Shown piece after piece: positions 37,915-55,924 of a stretch of DNA of 64,000 bases (position 1 is its first letter; every line of letters begins with the position of its first letter). The notes under the pieces are model-generated. The model saw only the letters and a program-made list of their open reading frames with translations. It did no database searches and was not told the DNA's origin. Origin of the DNA: Monilinia fructicola (taxonomy: Eukaryota > Ascomycota > Leotiomycetes > Helotiales > Sclerotiniaceae); contig VICG01000013.1 in the NCBI GenBank assembly GCA_008692225.1, positions 1,612,001-1,676,000 on the forward strand, in the 5' to 3' direction. A program made the position numbers and the translations under genes.

Positions 37915-38726
37915 AGTCGCTTACCCCCTTTCTCGCCACCCTTCATTTGACTAATATTTTACACTAAAATCAGCCATTTTAATATATTAATAACTTTACG
38001 AAAAATAAATATATAATTTTCAAATTTTAATTAAAGCTTATATATATATTTATTAATAGATTCTAAAAGTATTAAACTTCTATTATTTTTTCATTAAGAG
38101 TAATAAAAGATTATAAAAAACTAAAATTCTATACAAAATTAAAATCTTTAAACAAATATTTATTCATTTAATAAAAATAACTAGAAGCAATCTATAAAGC
38201 TTTAAAGAATCTTAAAATTAATCTTAAACGAATTCAATATTTTAATAATATATTATTGTTCGTAATAAATATTTAATATAAATTTTTTTAATTTTAATAA
38301 TAAAATTTTAATTAAAAACTCATAATTTCAATTTACTTATAAATTATAAATTATTATATATATTTTAAATAGTTTATTTATTATATATTAATTGATTAAT
38401 TTTATGAAAATTTATACATTATTTGAAAATTATTTTTATTTAAGAATTATAGATATTTTTTTCAACGTTTTAATTTTTCATAAGATTTATATATAAATCT
38501 AAAATTCGAATTTTAATTTTTTATAATTTTTTTATTCCTCTATATAAAGAAATCGCAAAAATTTAAGATTTTTGGAATTTATTAATAATTATATATAATA
38601 GCTTTAGTTAAAATTAAAAAAATATATATATTTATTTTTCGTAAAGTTATTAATATATTAAAATAATCGTTCTTGGTAAAAAATGTTGGCTAAATGGGGG
38701 GGTGGTAAAAAGGGGGGTGGGCGATT
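37915..38726. mobile_element. Family B element B3 (812 bp)
   Basis: The ends are AGTCGCTTACCCCC and GGGTGGGCGATT, flanked by TA at 37,913-37,914 and 38,727-38,728. It has the same layout as B1 and B2, with more mutated inverted repeats. Confidence 0.75.
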
Positions 38727-39014
38727 TAATATACTCTATATTAGAAGAAAAAGGGATTTTAAAATTTTATAGTATATTGTTATAAAAGTAGTAATCTAGG
38801 GTAGACTTAATAATCGAAACATTAATTAGCATTTCTCTAAGCCTTTCAATAAACCTTATAAAAGGCTATCTTAGAATTCTTAAAAAGTTTTGTAAACAAG
38901 AATACAACATTTACTCCACCTAGTTCCACAATACTCTCACATGGTTACCCGTTGGTGAATGTCAAAACACTTCCATGATATTACCTTGATGTCTTTAGCA
39001 CACCTTGTATTAAA

Positions 39015-39821
39015 GAGAACACCTGGTATACTGTGCGGACGATCCTTGATGCTGCAAACTACCTTGCGATATATATCGATGATGCTAAGATATTTGATCT
39101 TTCTCTGGTATCTTCCTATACTGGTGAATCAACGATACCAACAGCCGGTAATTTTGGAATTGGAGGCTGACAAGATGAAGCTGGCTATACTTAGTATATG
39201 TCAAAGATATAGTAGTTGGCGACACAGTCAGCCAAACGATTTTCTATAATAACACGATGCTGAATAACACAGATTCGATACTGACTTAGCACGGCGTTCA
39301 TTGAAGCCTCCAGACAGCTTGTCTAGATGGCGCTAAACGGGATCGTCTGGCATGGCTAGGTGACTTCTACCATACAAGCCCCATCATACCAGTGAGTATC
39401 TCTCGGAATGATCACCTTAAGGGAACCCTGATGACTTTCCTTGATTGAAAAACAGCGGATGGGCTTTTACCATTCGCTCTCCCCCATCGGGTACAATGTA
39501 TCAGATGCTAAGCAGGGGTTTTCACTGGACACTGTGACATCTGATGACCATGAGCTTTATGGCAATGTCTTGATCGATTACCAAATTCTCGGACTGATAT
39601 CGTATTACAATTATATTTCGTCAAGCCACGATCTCGATTACCAAAAAGATCGAGTGTATCCAACGGCGCTATATCCAAGTATAAGAGATCTCGATGCTGG
39701 TAGTTTTTGTTCAACATCGATCACAAATCCTCGCCATGAAAATACCCATCTCTTCCATCCAAGATCCGGCGGTCTTTTGGGCGGATATGTAGATTGGAGA
39801 CTTGAGGTTGACCGACCCTAG
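39015..39821 (+). pseudogene. GH78-like alpha-L-rhamnosidase relic
   Basis: No intact gene remains, but three + strand pieces read as successive parts of a fungal six-hairpin glycosidase. Positions 39,015-39,180 give a beta-sandwich-like piece with DDAKIFDLSLVSSYTGES and end in a TGA where a tryptophan would fit. Positions 39,318-39,440 contain LDGAKRDRLAWLGDFYHT, which resembles the DGAKRDR..W.GD signature of alpha-L-rhamnosidases. Positions 39,441-39,640, in another frame, contain KQGFSLDTVTSDDHELYG and LGLISYYNYIS. At least two frame changes and several stops separate them, and both ends of the gene are missing. The composition is GC-normal although it lies at the edge of the AT-rich block. 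The family call is from recalled motifs, not a search. Confidence 0.55.
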
Positions 39822-39829
39822 AGCATCGA

Positions 39830-40655
39830 ATTTATAGCGATACGCTATAATTGCATAAAATCCTAACTCCCAATATAGAGTATATTCTATACATATAATC
39901 ATAAAAGCTTCTAAACATTTATATCGAGGCATCCTTAGAACATTATGTTAATTTCAAAATAACTTTAAAATGCTAGTATACCATTCTTAATTCTATTTTA
40001 AAAGAACTGCTTTTCTACTTCGCTTTCGTCCCTCTATTCTATAATCATATATCAACCACTTCACATTCTAAATAGCTTCAATAATCATAACGGCCACAAT
40101 AACGATAATGATGATGGTACTAATAAACCCATGATATGCTTGGATACACTTGCATAGGCCTAGCTTAACAAGCTTAGCTCAACAGGCCAAGATCTCATAA
40201 TATGGTTGAATAAGCCTAGCTCAATATACCAAGATCAACAGACCAAGCTCAAAAGGAATAATGTAGCCAGCGACCCAGATTTGCTCTGACGACATGCCAT
40301 ATGTGGCATATGGCAGAATAGGTGCTCTAGGGAGAGATCTGGAAGTGGACTATAAACAATATAGCCATTGATACAGACTCTAACGACATGCCATATGTAA
40401 CATATGGCGAAATAGGTACTCTAGGAAGGGACCAACAGGGGTTCAGCCGGAGGAATGTGGAAAAACCGGAGTAAGATCAAGAAATGACTCCTCCTAAACA
40501 TCTCTACTCTGTACATCGTACATGTAAAGGATGAAGACACTTTTCCCTCGGAGATGTTGGAAAGTATAATTAGGATTTGTGAGACGGAGTAGAACTATAT
40601 GGTGATGATCTCAAGTAGTGCTGATTACTACCTAGTAGCTGATGCGTGCTTAGTA
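39830..40655. other. Non-coding, GC-intermediate border zone
   Basis: No gene is recognised. There are local repeats: variants of AGCTCAACAGGCCAAGATC between 40,155 and 40,260, and a 94-bp-period duplication listed separately. Confidence 0.5.
40285..40440. repeat. Duplicated palindromic block, period 94 bp
   Basis: The segment CGACATGCCATATGTGGCAT, continuing with ATGGCAGAATAGGTGCTCTA, occurs at about 40,289 and again at about 40,383 with few changes. Each copy contains the hairpin CCATATG / CATATGG. Confidence 0.7.
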
Positions 40656-41815
40656 GAAGGTTCCACGGGCCAACTGAACAGACTGGCCAACTGAGCAGTC
40701 TAACCTAATTGGGTCACCGCTTTTCGATCGTAATTCTCTATATATATTATTATTCTATTATTATATTTAATATTAAATTTGAACATAATAATTATATATA
40801 TTAAATAATTCTATATTAATCTTTATATATTAATTAATAAATTTTATTAATTTTTATAAGTATAATATATAAATTATATTAATAATATTTATTTAAAATT
40901 AATAATTCTTTTTTTAAAAGAAATATATATAAGTATATATACTTATTTAATTTTTTTAAAAATAATAAAATGATTTTAAGAATTTATTATAACTTATAAT
41001 AATATTTAATAGCTTAAATAAAAAATTATAGCTTTATATTATATTAAATTTAAAAATTAATATAAAGATTATTTTTCTTTAAAAAATTTATTATATATTT
41101 ATTTATAATAAATAAATTTTGTAAGATTATATTAAGATTTTTTAATTAAAAATAAAAATAAAATTAGAAAACATTTTTATAAATATAAATATATAAAAGT
41201 TTAATAGCTTTAAATTATATAAAATACTTAACAATTATAAAATCTTATAAATAATCTTTTTTTTAATATTATATATTTATTAATATTATAATTTTATAAT
41301 ATAATAGTTTTAATAATAAACTTAGTTATTCTTTATAAAATATAAATACTAAGGATTATTTATAATCTTATATATTAAAAAAATTATAAAGATAATTTAA
41401 AAACTATTTTAAAAACTATTTCAAATTTTTAATACTATATTATTAATTAAGTTTTGAAAATTATAAATAGTTGAAAATATATAAAGATTTAATATTCTAT
41501 TTTTTTAAAGGTTTAATAAATATAAATTAATTAATAGAATACATTTTAAAAAAGTTTATTATTATAAATTTTATTTTATAAGTTATTCTTTAATTATTTT
41601 TTAGTTATTTTTTAATTATTTTCTAATTATTTTTTTGATAATTGTATTAATAAAAAGAAAATAAATTAGTTAATTATTATTATAAAAGTATATATTACAA
41701 TAATAAAGCATTAGACTTAAATATACCTTTAAGAATAAGGTATTGCCAGCACATTGACTAAAAGGGTTTAGCGCGTTCAGTTGGCCAGTGTGTTTAGTTG
41801 GCCCGTGGAACCTTC
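40656..41815. mobile_element. TIR element F (1,160 bp) at the compartment border
   Basis: The left end reads GAAGGTTCCACGGGCCAACT followed by GAACAGACTGGCCAACTGA. The right end carries its inverse (TCAGTTGGCCAGTGTG, AGTTGGCCCGTGGAACCTTC). The inverted repeats are about 39 bp with four mismatches. TA lies on both sides (40,654-40,655 and 41,816-41,817). The termini are GC-normal while the roughly 1-kb interior is about 90% AT and has no coding frame, so the interior has decayed far more than the ends. Confidence 0.8.
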
Positions 41816-41817
41816 TA

Positions 41818-47423
<5,606 letters not shown>

Positions 47424-49060
47424 ATGGAGGAGAGTTTGACGAGATGCACGTTTTCCGTATTTGCGTGAGTGATGAGGAGAGAGATGAATGCACGGGAAGA
47501 TGCATGAGAAAAGACAAGATTAGATAGATAGCGTTTGATCTAGTTTCAAGATGAAATGAAAAGCATTTTATGTGTATTGCAATTATAGCCATAGTTTTGT
47601 ATGTGGTGAGGTTAAGTGCGTGAATGGAAGTCGGTGGAAGTATCCCTGATTCGCTTATGATTGGGAGATGGATACTAATGAAGGGGATGATTTATACCCG
47701 GAAATAACTTTCCCTGGAGGTAATTGGCAGTATGGGTAGGAGGTGGATGGATTAGGGATGATATATACATACATACATGGAAGTACTCTCACCCTCTCAT
47801 TGTAGCTCTCACTATATCCTACTCGAGTATTGCTTTCATCTAAATATTATCTATCGAACCTCAAACATCATCCAACAAACACTCAACTCTCAAGCAAGCT
47901 CTCATTATATCTCTACCTTCTCTCTCCCTCCTTCATCGTTCCAAGCACAACAGTACAACTCGAATCACATCCACCTCGACGCAATACACACCGTTCCGGC
48001 TTCGTATATCGACAGATCAAACCACCAACCCACATCAAAATAGCACGTTATGAGTTTTGGAAATTGATCATCAAACACTAAAACATTGGAACGATTACTC
48101 TCTGGATAGGTAATAGTGGGTTCACAGACAGGGTCAGATCCAACAAGTTTATCCCATGTGCCATGGCATGGTACATATACCAATCCCAAGCCCGTCCAGA
48201 ATCAAATACACATTTCGCATATCCATACCTATCTGTGAGTAACCCCTTTCTTTCCCAAGGCTCAGTTTCTAGTAGATGGTCAAGGCTAACAATGAAGATA
48301 GACACCAAAAAGAAATAAAGAGCAAGGAGAACCAGAAACATAAAAATCAAAAAAGGTATCAGAACCCTTAATCAATCACCCGTTCCCAAAACAAAGAACA
48401 AAAAACAAAAATGAAACATCAACCCTTAATCAACGGTCTTCCCCAAAAAAATCCTAAAAATCTCATTTTTGATCCAACATCCAAATTTACGTGACGGTGA
48501 TACCATCACTCCAAACAACGTATGTAAGAATCAACCCTCACAACAATGACGTCATACATAACCATGATAACCACCGCCAATAGCCGTAAACCACACACCA
48601 AAAACAGATTGCCATTTCCCTATTTGGAATCAAAAGCCACGAACAGACGAAGCCGAAGCAAGAAGAAGTTCAAAATCAAGAAACCTAGGATACCGTAATG
48701 TACCATGTACATACAGGATGAGTATGATAAAGAGGAATCCCCTCAGCTCCCATCCAATGGTTTGAAAAGGGAGTCTGTGCCATACATAACCGGAAATTGA
48801 AGAAGATCAATGATCAATTAGAACAGCAAGAGAAGTGGATATGATGAGGGGAAGGAGAAGGAAACATGATTACTAATAACTGTGCACTGGTACTAGTAGT
48901 GAGCTACAACATCATATGAAGCAGAGCAGAGGCAACAATCAAGTAAAGGAAAGGAAAGGAAAGTAAAAAGTATTCACCATTGAACCCTTCGTGCATCAAT
49001 CGGTGCGTGCGTTTGTGCGCTTGTGCGTTTGTGCGTTCGTGCATGCGTATCTGCATATCA

Positions 49061-49092
<32 letters not shown>

Positions 49093-49396
49093 TGATGATG
49101 AATGATGAATGATGATGACTGATGATGAACCCATCTATTTTTGACTTTTTGACTTGAAGTTGATTTGATAAAAGAAATGGAGAAATCTTGAAATTGGAAT
49201 TATACAGAGAGCACTTACCGGTTGGATTTGCCTAGATTCCGATATGATTAACATTAAAGGGGTAGAATGGGGATTTGGTAATACTAAGCAGTGATAATTA
49301 ATGATATAATGTCAAAATAGATAATTAAGAGCCATTTATAAGAAAGCAATTGATGGTTTATCTAGTAGGTAATTGATGAACAATTTGGAAGTTGTA
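47424..49396. other. Intergenic region after aro1, no gene recognised
   Basis: Several short overlapping frames on both strands look like chance. It contains an (ATG)n tract at about 49,060-49,125 and TGTGCGTT repeats at about 49,005-49,035. The base composition is that of ordinary intergenic DNA. Confidence 0.5.
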
Positions 49397-49664
49397 CTTG
49401 GTGTTGTTTTGGGTTTATGCCGGGGTAAAAATCTATAAAATAGTATATCTTTTAAATTCTTTTTTATATATTATAAAACTTCCATTTTTTAGGATTTAGT
49501 TATACTAAACGTTTATTTTTTAATTTAATAATACTATAAAGCATTATTTATAATTTTTAATGATTCGTTGATTTTAATAGTTTCGTTGATTTATTGTTAT
49601 TTTTTAAAATAAATTCCGTTTTCAGTTAATTTTTATCCTAGCGTAGACCCAAAACAACACTAAG
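49397..49664. mobile_element. 268-bp MITE with TA target-site duplication
   Basis: The left end reads CTTGGTGTTGTTTTGGGT and the right end is its inverse ACCCAAAACAACACTAAG. The similarity continues for about 35 bases with mismatches (GCCGGGGTAAAAAT against GCTAGGATAAAAAT). TA flanks both ends (49,395-49,396 and 49,665-49,666). The interior is AT-rich and non-coding. The first bases CTTRGTG and the TA target resemble family A (CTTAGTG), but the rest differs. Confidence 0.8.
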
Positions 49665-49847
49665 TAATCAATATTTAATCAATCCATTAACTATTTTACT
49701 CGAGTATAGTAATTGATTGGCCAATTAATCATCCATTTAAATAAACCCTAAAATCGAATAAGATATAATAATAAACAATCGAGTCTAAAAAGAGGAAATC
49801 TTTAGTTTAATCATTAAAACACTAGACAAGAGCATTTAACAAAAGTC

Positions 49848-49994
49848 CCTATCAAAATATCAAAATATCAAAATATCAAAAATATCAAAATATAAAATCA
49901 AAATATCAAAATATCAAAATATCAAAATATCAAAATATCAAAATATCAAAAATATCAAAATATCAAAATATCAAAATCAAAATATCAAAAATAT
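49848..49994. repeat. AAAATATC tandem repeat
   Basis: About 16 units of ATCAAAAT-type sequence with small length variants. Confidence 0.85.
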
Positions 49995-50051
49995 TAGAAA
50001 CCCCTTCTATGATAAATCAATGTTATACCTACCTAGGTATATTGATAATCC

Positions 50052-50118
50052 AACCCAGTTCAGTCCAGTTCAATCCAGTTCAATCCAGTTCAATCCAGTT
50101 CAATCCAGTTTAATCCAA
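50052..50118. repeat. 10-bp tandem repeat AATCCAGTTC
   Basis: Six to seven units of AATCCAGTTC, with a first unit carrying CAGTCCAGTTC. Confidence 0.85.
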
Positions 50119-50535
50119 TCTTCTTTCCAAAGTTCAACTCTTCTTAATCACTCTTTACCTATTTAGCACATGTTACTTACTTATTATACACTCACCCACC
50201 TCCTACCCTACCAAGAAAATCAATCAGCTTGGCAATTCGGGCCAGGCCCCCTCTTGTGATTCTTGTGGATGCGTGCGAGAGGTGAGGATCCATCAAGTGG
50301 GCTGATAGATCATAAATGATGACCCTGAGATCAAGAGACTTGAAAGTGGAGTGATAAAGGAGTGGAATCACTGGAGTGGAAGGATTTGAAGAAGAAGGAG
50401 AAGAAGAAGAAAAGGCCGGGGATGCACATTGATGATCAAAAAGGCATATGATGATGGATGGCTTGATGATTTGATATGTGAGTGATAAGTAGTTGTGATT
50501 TCTGGTTGTCAAATCATTCTCGAAACGGAATTGAC

Positions 50536-50587
50536 CGATTCATTCATCCATCCATTCATTCATCCATCCATTCATTCATTCATTCCT
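50536..50587. repeat. ATTC/ATCC tetranucleotide repeat
   Basis: Mixed ATTC and ATCC units, read through by two overlapping open frames on the + strand that encode only HPFI-type repeats. Confidence 0.8.
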
Positions 50588-50966
50588 CACTCCCTCACTC
50601 ATCAATTACTCAATCACTCATTCTTTACTTCATCTATCTTAATTCTTTTTTCTTTCAAAATCAAATATCTAAATACATTCTTCCATATCTTATCGTTACA
50701 TACTTGTATAGGTATCGTTACATATCGTTACATATCATATCATTACATACCATGTCCATTCAACTCCATTTTCGCTATGACCATATACTTGAACAGCCGA
50801 ATTCTTGATTCCTCAAATGATTAAACGCCTGCTGATACCTGGGACGTCCTTTCCCTTTTTATGATGCATCCCCCGCTCGTCCAATGACTGCTGTCCCCAT
50901 TAACAAGTACAATATACAAAACCCTATCAAATCAAAACCCCCCCGCCTTCCCATACAACCCTCAAC

Positions 50967-53170
50967 TCAATAGCCGTCCTTCTTCTTCTTCTTCCTCTCT
51001 TTTTCGGGTACCTTGATGTCGGGATGTATCACTCGCATGTGCCGATTGAGTGCATCATTTCGACTAAAGGTTTTGTCTTCCGTACAATATTCGCATCGTA
51101 ACTTGTCTTTCATACTATGAATGGTATGCTCATGTCGGGTAAGATCGTACGGACGAGAGAAGATGATGTTGCAAGGTTTTGTTCGTCGAGGGATTTATTT
51201 GCGTGCATTGGTGCGGCCCACTTTGACTATTTAACTTTTGCGCCATTGATGTCATTTGTCCCCGGTTTTCCCCACCCAAGTTGTTGATCAATGATGTCGA
51301 ATTCCTATGACCTTCCTTTTTATGCTGTTGAAGTTTCGTCGGTGTATCGAATCGTAATGTACATCCGTGATAGGTACATGTGTAAGTTCCGCTATTCGCT
51401 GAAGTTTTTGATGGTCTTTGAATTTCTTGCTCTGGTGAATACTCGCTGTTGCCCGATTCCATTGACGTCATAGTCGCGGGAAAATCAAGCGACATGTCCG
51501 ACATGTTCGACACATTCGACATATTACTCGTCTGTCGTTGCGTGGAAGGTACAAACGAGTAATGTTGAGAAACGGTTGGGGTTTGAGAAGTATTATTGAA
51601 TGCCATTTGATTTTGTCTTGATGTGCTTTGTGAACTTGTCGAGTATGCCGATGAGCTTTCTCGTCGCGTGGTCGCCAATACTACCATAACTCTGTTGTGA
51701 CAATGACATATCTTCCGACTCCGATGGCTCATGAGGAATGGTTGATTGTGAACGATAAGCCACTGGCAACTGCCCATGTTGTGGGAGGGGTGGAAAGGAA
51801 TTGAATGTTTGCATCGTCCTCTTCGTGATACACCAAAATCAACATCTTTTGGTGAGATGGTCTTCGGCGTCACTTGTTCCGAATTAGCCCTCTCATACTG
51901 TTCTTGAATGGCCCACGCATCCTTTGCTTTCTGTTCTTGTCGCATGCGTGTCGCTGATCCAAATGTGCTCTGTGGGTTGAAGGATGCCGTCGAAGGCGCC
52001 AGTGGAGAACCCGGTTGGAAGGGCGATTGTTCACGAGGAGAGAGTGCTGACGATTTTTTGTTTTGTTCGAAGTTAGATGTTGGTGGTTTGCAGCTTGTAG
52101 TCTTTGTGCGAAAATGTCATTTGCTGGTGCCGAAGATGTTCGAGCCGAGGCGTGGGCTGGAGATGGTGTCGAAACGTTAGGATAACCGAGATACAATTCA
52201 TCATCATAAGCATCGGTCGTGGTGCGAGTGAGTTTGGGCATTTGACGAGATGAACTTCCTTGGGCTTTGCGATTGGACAGATGTAAGTATTTCGTTCAAC
52301 CAAGAGTTCACAGTATAATCCATACCAAACTGTTGCCTTTCATCTTCATGAGATGTTGGCGTCGCGGGTGAGTCATTACTCGCCACTGTAGTCAATGAAG
52401 GCCGATTGGAGCGCGGGCTGTGAAACTCAGGTGCCGCCATCAGCTCGTTATTGCCACTCATCAATCTTTGTGATTCATTAATGTTTTGTCATCGTGGAGG
52501 ACAAATTACTTTGATGTTGAGGGTAGGTTGGAGTGCCAGGCCAGCGGATATTTGCCTGTAATGGTGTATGCGTAGGTGTCAAGGATTTCTGGTATGGATG
52601 AGGATAGTCTTGAAACTCATGATATGAATCGCCCACTACCAAAGGATTCGAGGTTGATGGTGCAAAGGGTGATGCAGGAGCACCTGGTGATCCCAGCGTT
52701 GATAATGAAGATTCTCGTTGATGATACTGTCTCGAAGGTGTTGTTGATTGTATGCTGGAGATGTAGTTGCCGTTAGACTGTCCAGACGGCATGAGAGGTT
52801 GTAATGAATTTGGTTGACTTGAGGAAAATTCGGATATGTTGGGTGAATATTCAGTCAAGGAGTTGATGTTATTCGATACGTTGTATGGGTTGAGTGGTTG
52901 AGTGTATGGCTGTTGAAATGTGAATGATGATGATGATGTTGATAATGATGGTGAGGGTGGTGTTGAATAAATCGGTTGAGATTGATATGATCTGGGAAAG
53001 AATGGGGGAATCAAGCCAATATTGAAACTTAATTTTGGTTCTTGTTGTTGTGACTGTGGTTGTGGTTGTGGTTGTGGATGTGGATGTGGATGTGGATGTG
53101 ACTGTGATTGTGGTTGTGGTTGATTATAATATTGTAATTGAAGTGTCGATGCCGGATTAGAGAATTCCAT
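50967..53170 (-). CDS. C2H2 zinc-finger transcription regulator (frame-broken)
   Basis: This is probably a nuclear DNA-binding regulator; I do not recognise the specific member. The N-terminal two thirds is low-complexity, rich in Ser, Pro, Gln and Asn, with a Gln/Pro/His repeat near residues 15-40 (about 53,040-53,125). Near the C-terminus are three C2H2 units: CTYHGCTLRFDTPTKLQQH (about 51,300-51,390), CT....NKPCNIIFSRPYDLTRH...IH (about 51,120-51,210) and CEYC..DKTFSRNDALNRHM..IH (about 51,020-51,100), followed by a basic KERKKKKK end. The start is the ATG at 53,170 (MEFSNPAS). Six single-base frame changes are needed (near 52,484, 52,266, 52,054, 51,815, 51,657 and 51,177), five of which lie in A/T runs. 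The corrected length is about 730 residues. No introns were identified. Confidence 0.8.
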
Positions 53171-53626
53171 GATGATATAGCTTTGAGGATCTGAGAAGGA
53201 TTTTAGTAAAAAAATAGGACGGGTGGCAAATAGCAAAGTTATATAAATATCCCAGCACTGAGACTTTGGTAATTCGTACTCGGGAATATTGAATTGAATG
53301 AGGGGAAGAAAAGAGAAAAGGTACCTTTTTAGGAGTAGTAGGAGGAGCCCGAAGAAAGAGGAATGGTAAATAATAGTAATAGCAATAGTATCTGTTGGAA
53401 TGGTATCGAATATAAATCAGTAGGCAGGTTGATTATATATCCAATAAATATTTATATTTAAACCGAATCAGATTAGATTATATCATCCATGGATAGATAT
53501 CATATCATATCATAAGTGTCGTCAGCAAATATTTGAATATATTTTCGAATTGGTCGAATTGTTCGGATGATTGATGAATGAATGATGATTTGACGATTTG
53601 ACGATTTGATGATTTGATGATATTTG

Positions 53627-53708
53627 TATCTTGTATCTTGTATCTTGTATCTTGTATCTGAGATTCGATATATTCGATATTCGATATTCGATATTCGATG
53701 TTCGATAT
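53627..53708. repeat. TTGTATC and GATATTC tandem repeats
   Basis: About five TTGTATC units are followed by four to five GATATTC units. Confidence 0.8.
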
Positions 53709-54817
53709 TGCTCTTGATATTCGAATGGGTGTGAGTGAGTGAGGGAGAGTGGTAAGTTTTTGATAAGTGGTGTGCTCTTTCTTTATAAGATGGGATGCAA
53801 CTGGGATGATTGATGACTTGATTTTGAGTTGTGGGATAAAGGGTGGTGAGTGATGGATTTTTTAATTTGCATGTAAAAAATCATAAGAGAAAATCATAAA
53901 GAGATCTTTTATTTATATTATAGATCCTTCCCTCTAATCTCATAGATGGATAAGTATATACCTAGGTATGTCCTCCGGATATGTATATGTAGGTATCTCC
54001 AGCTCCCTAGGTTGTCCACGGGTATGTATTCCAAGGTTGTAGTAAGTCAAGCATACTGTACGGTGCATCGTAGGTTACCTAAGCATATATTAAACTTTAT
54101 GTGCAACCTATTGCATACTCGAGATTTCATTTTTTATTTTATTTTTATTTTTATTTTTATTTATTGTATTTTTATTTTTATTTTCATTTCATTTTTTATT
54201 TTAATTCTTGGACTGTATTCATCATCAGTTCATTTATAAATCATCGGCCCCTCTTTCTTCCCTTCCATAGAATACATGAGAAACTACCTAGGCATCTAGC
54301 CAGCTACCTACCCAGTACCTCTCTACTTACAGTAGAGATTTTGTAGGTCGTAAAGTTGCGGCCCGCTTGATTAATGGCTTTGGAAGGGACAGGAGGAAAA
54401 GGAAAGAGAAAAAAGAAATGGAAAAGAGGGACTTTGAACTTTATTCTCGAAGGTTTTCTTTTCTTTTTCTTTTTACAGTAGATACTAGACACTGGATAGA
54501 TAGATGGTAAGATACTACCTAGTCGGCAGGTACATACATTAGTGATAGGAGTAGAGTGATGCTGTCCTTGTCGGGGAATGTTAAGGGTCCAAGATTCCAT
54601 GCAAATCAATGGATGAATGACGCACTTCCAAGGTTACATACATGATACAGGACATCGGATACCTCCCTAGTGAGTACCCTTACTGTAGACACAGGGATAC
54701 CATGAAGCAAGTGCAGTAGTAGTCCTCCGTCCAGATTGCACAAAGTACAGAACAAGTCCATTAAGAACGTTAATTATCGAATACTACTTAGATATGCACT
54801 CCTATACTCTACACATG

Positions 54818-54857
54818 TCTACACATGTCTACACATGTCTACACATGTCTACCCATA
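54818..54857. repeat. 10-bp tandem repeat TCTACACATG
   Basis: Four exact units of TCTACACATG. Confidence 0.85.
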
Positions 54858-55841
54858 ACCTTACTCATAAACCAACTCATCCCAAACCATCCCAATAAAT
54901 AAACTTTGCGATATAGTAATCGGTAATCGGTATTTGCATTTCACTACCCAGCTAGTACTGTAGATACTTGAAAGGTCCACAGGTCTACGGGTCCGGGTTC
55001 TCTCAACAAGCCACATTTACAACATACACCCATTCCATCCATCTCTTAATCCCGACGAGAACTTTAGAGCCATTTGATTTCAATTACAGTACTGTATTGT
55101 TCCGTGGATTGCTAGGTATCTACAAGTACTGTACACCGAGGCTGTTGGAGAACATGGAATGACGACATGGATTTGTAATACAACAAAGAACCAGTTAGAT
55201 CAAAGAACCATCTATGCTGTTCTCGGATCTTCCACTCTACTCCTCCCCGTCCAAGATGCACAGCCACAAGTAGAAATCTCTTTAGATCTAGATTTGATAT
55301 TTCATCTTCCCGACTTTCTCAAAAATGCCTATTTGGGGATTTTATATGCTTCTTTGGGATAGGTACCGACTCAATCATTCCTTTATTTGATTCTAGGAAT
55401 TCAATGCTGTGTAACACAAACAACCCATGGATTCTTATGTTCTTTTCTACAGTACAATCCTTAGGTAATCATCCCTTTATTGTATTATAGATATTCATTG
55501 TTCCTTATTACTATATCCGTGGACAATTCTTAGATTCTTCTCTGGGATACTTAGGTAATCAATCGTCCCTTTATTTTATTATCAGAGTGCGTTATTGCCT
55601 AGGTATTGATTACTGTACAATTCTTATATTCCTCTCTTGAATACTACCTCCCTAGGTAGGTGCCTACTAGGCATTTATCTGCTCTGTCCATCGGAGTAAT
55701 TTCATACTTGTATCCAGCTAGGTACTGTCGAGTATTTCCCAACATTTAATTATATATATATGAATTTCTGATGAACATCACATCCTACCTGACTAATAAG
55801 TACTCCGTAGATACTTTTACTACCTACCTAGCACCTACGTA

Positions 55842-55924
55842 TACAAGTACATCTATACAAGTACATCTTATACAAGTTACATCTTATACAAGTACATCTT
55901 ATACAAGTACATCTTATACAAGTA
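55842..55924. repeat. Tandem repeat ATACAAGTACATCTT
   Basis: Five to six units of roughly 14-15 bp with small length differences. Confidence 0.8.

Larger units (their letters stand above)
1..41815. other. AT-rich, RIP-type repeat compartment
   Basis: This stretch is overwhelmingly A and T, has almost no CpG, and contains no credible open gene. Nearly all of it can be assigned to copies of a few transposable elements that match each other in direct or inverted orientation, with differences that are mostly C/T or G/A. That pattern is the expected product of repeat-induced point mutation in filamentous ascomycetes; RIP is inferred here, not measured. A few short GC-normal patches survive (about 11,380-11,625, 15,737-15,898, 26,150-26,311, 34,296-34,425, 38,950-40,740). 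The compartment ends sharply at the TIR element finishing at 41,815. Confidence 0.9.
49667..50966. other. Intergenic region with simple repeats, no gene
   Basis: Apart from the three simple repeats listed separately, nothing was recognised. A 106-codon minus-strand frame at 50,192-50,512 and overlapping + frames at 50,482-50,824 are low-complexity and not supported as genes. Confidence 0.5.

Noticed and set aside
49848..49994. Regular short repeats resembling an array
   Set aside because: Units of about 8-9 bases without unique spacers form a simple-sequence tract in a eukaryote; not CRISPR.
50192..50824. Frames of about 105 codons on both strands
   Set aside because: They read through ATTC/ATCC and AGAAG repeats and give low-complexity peptides only.
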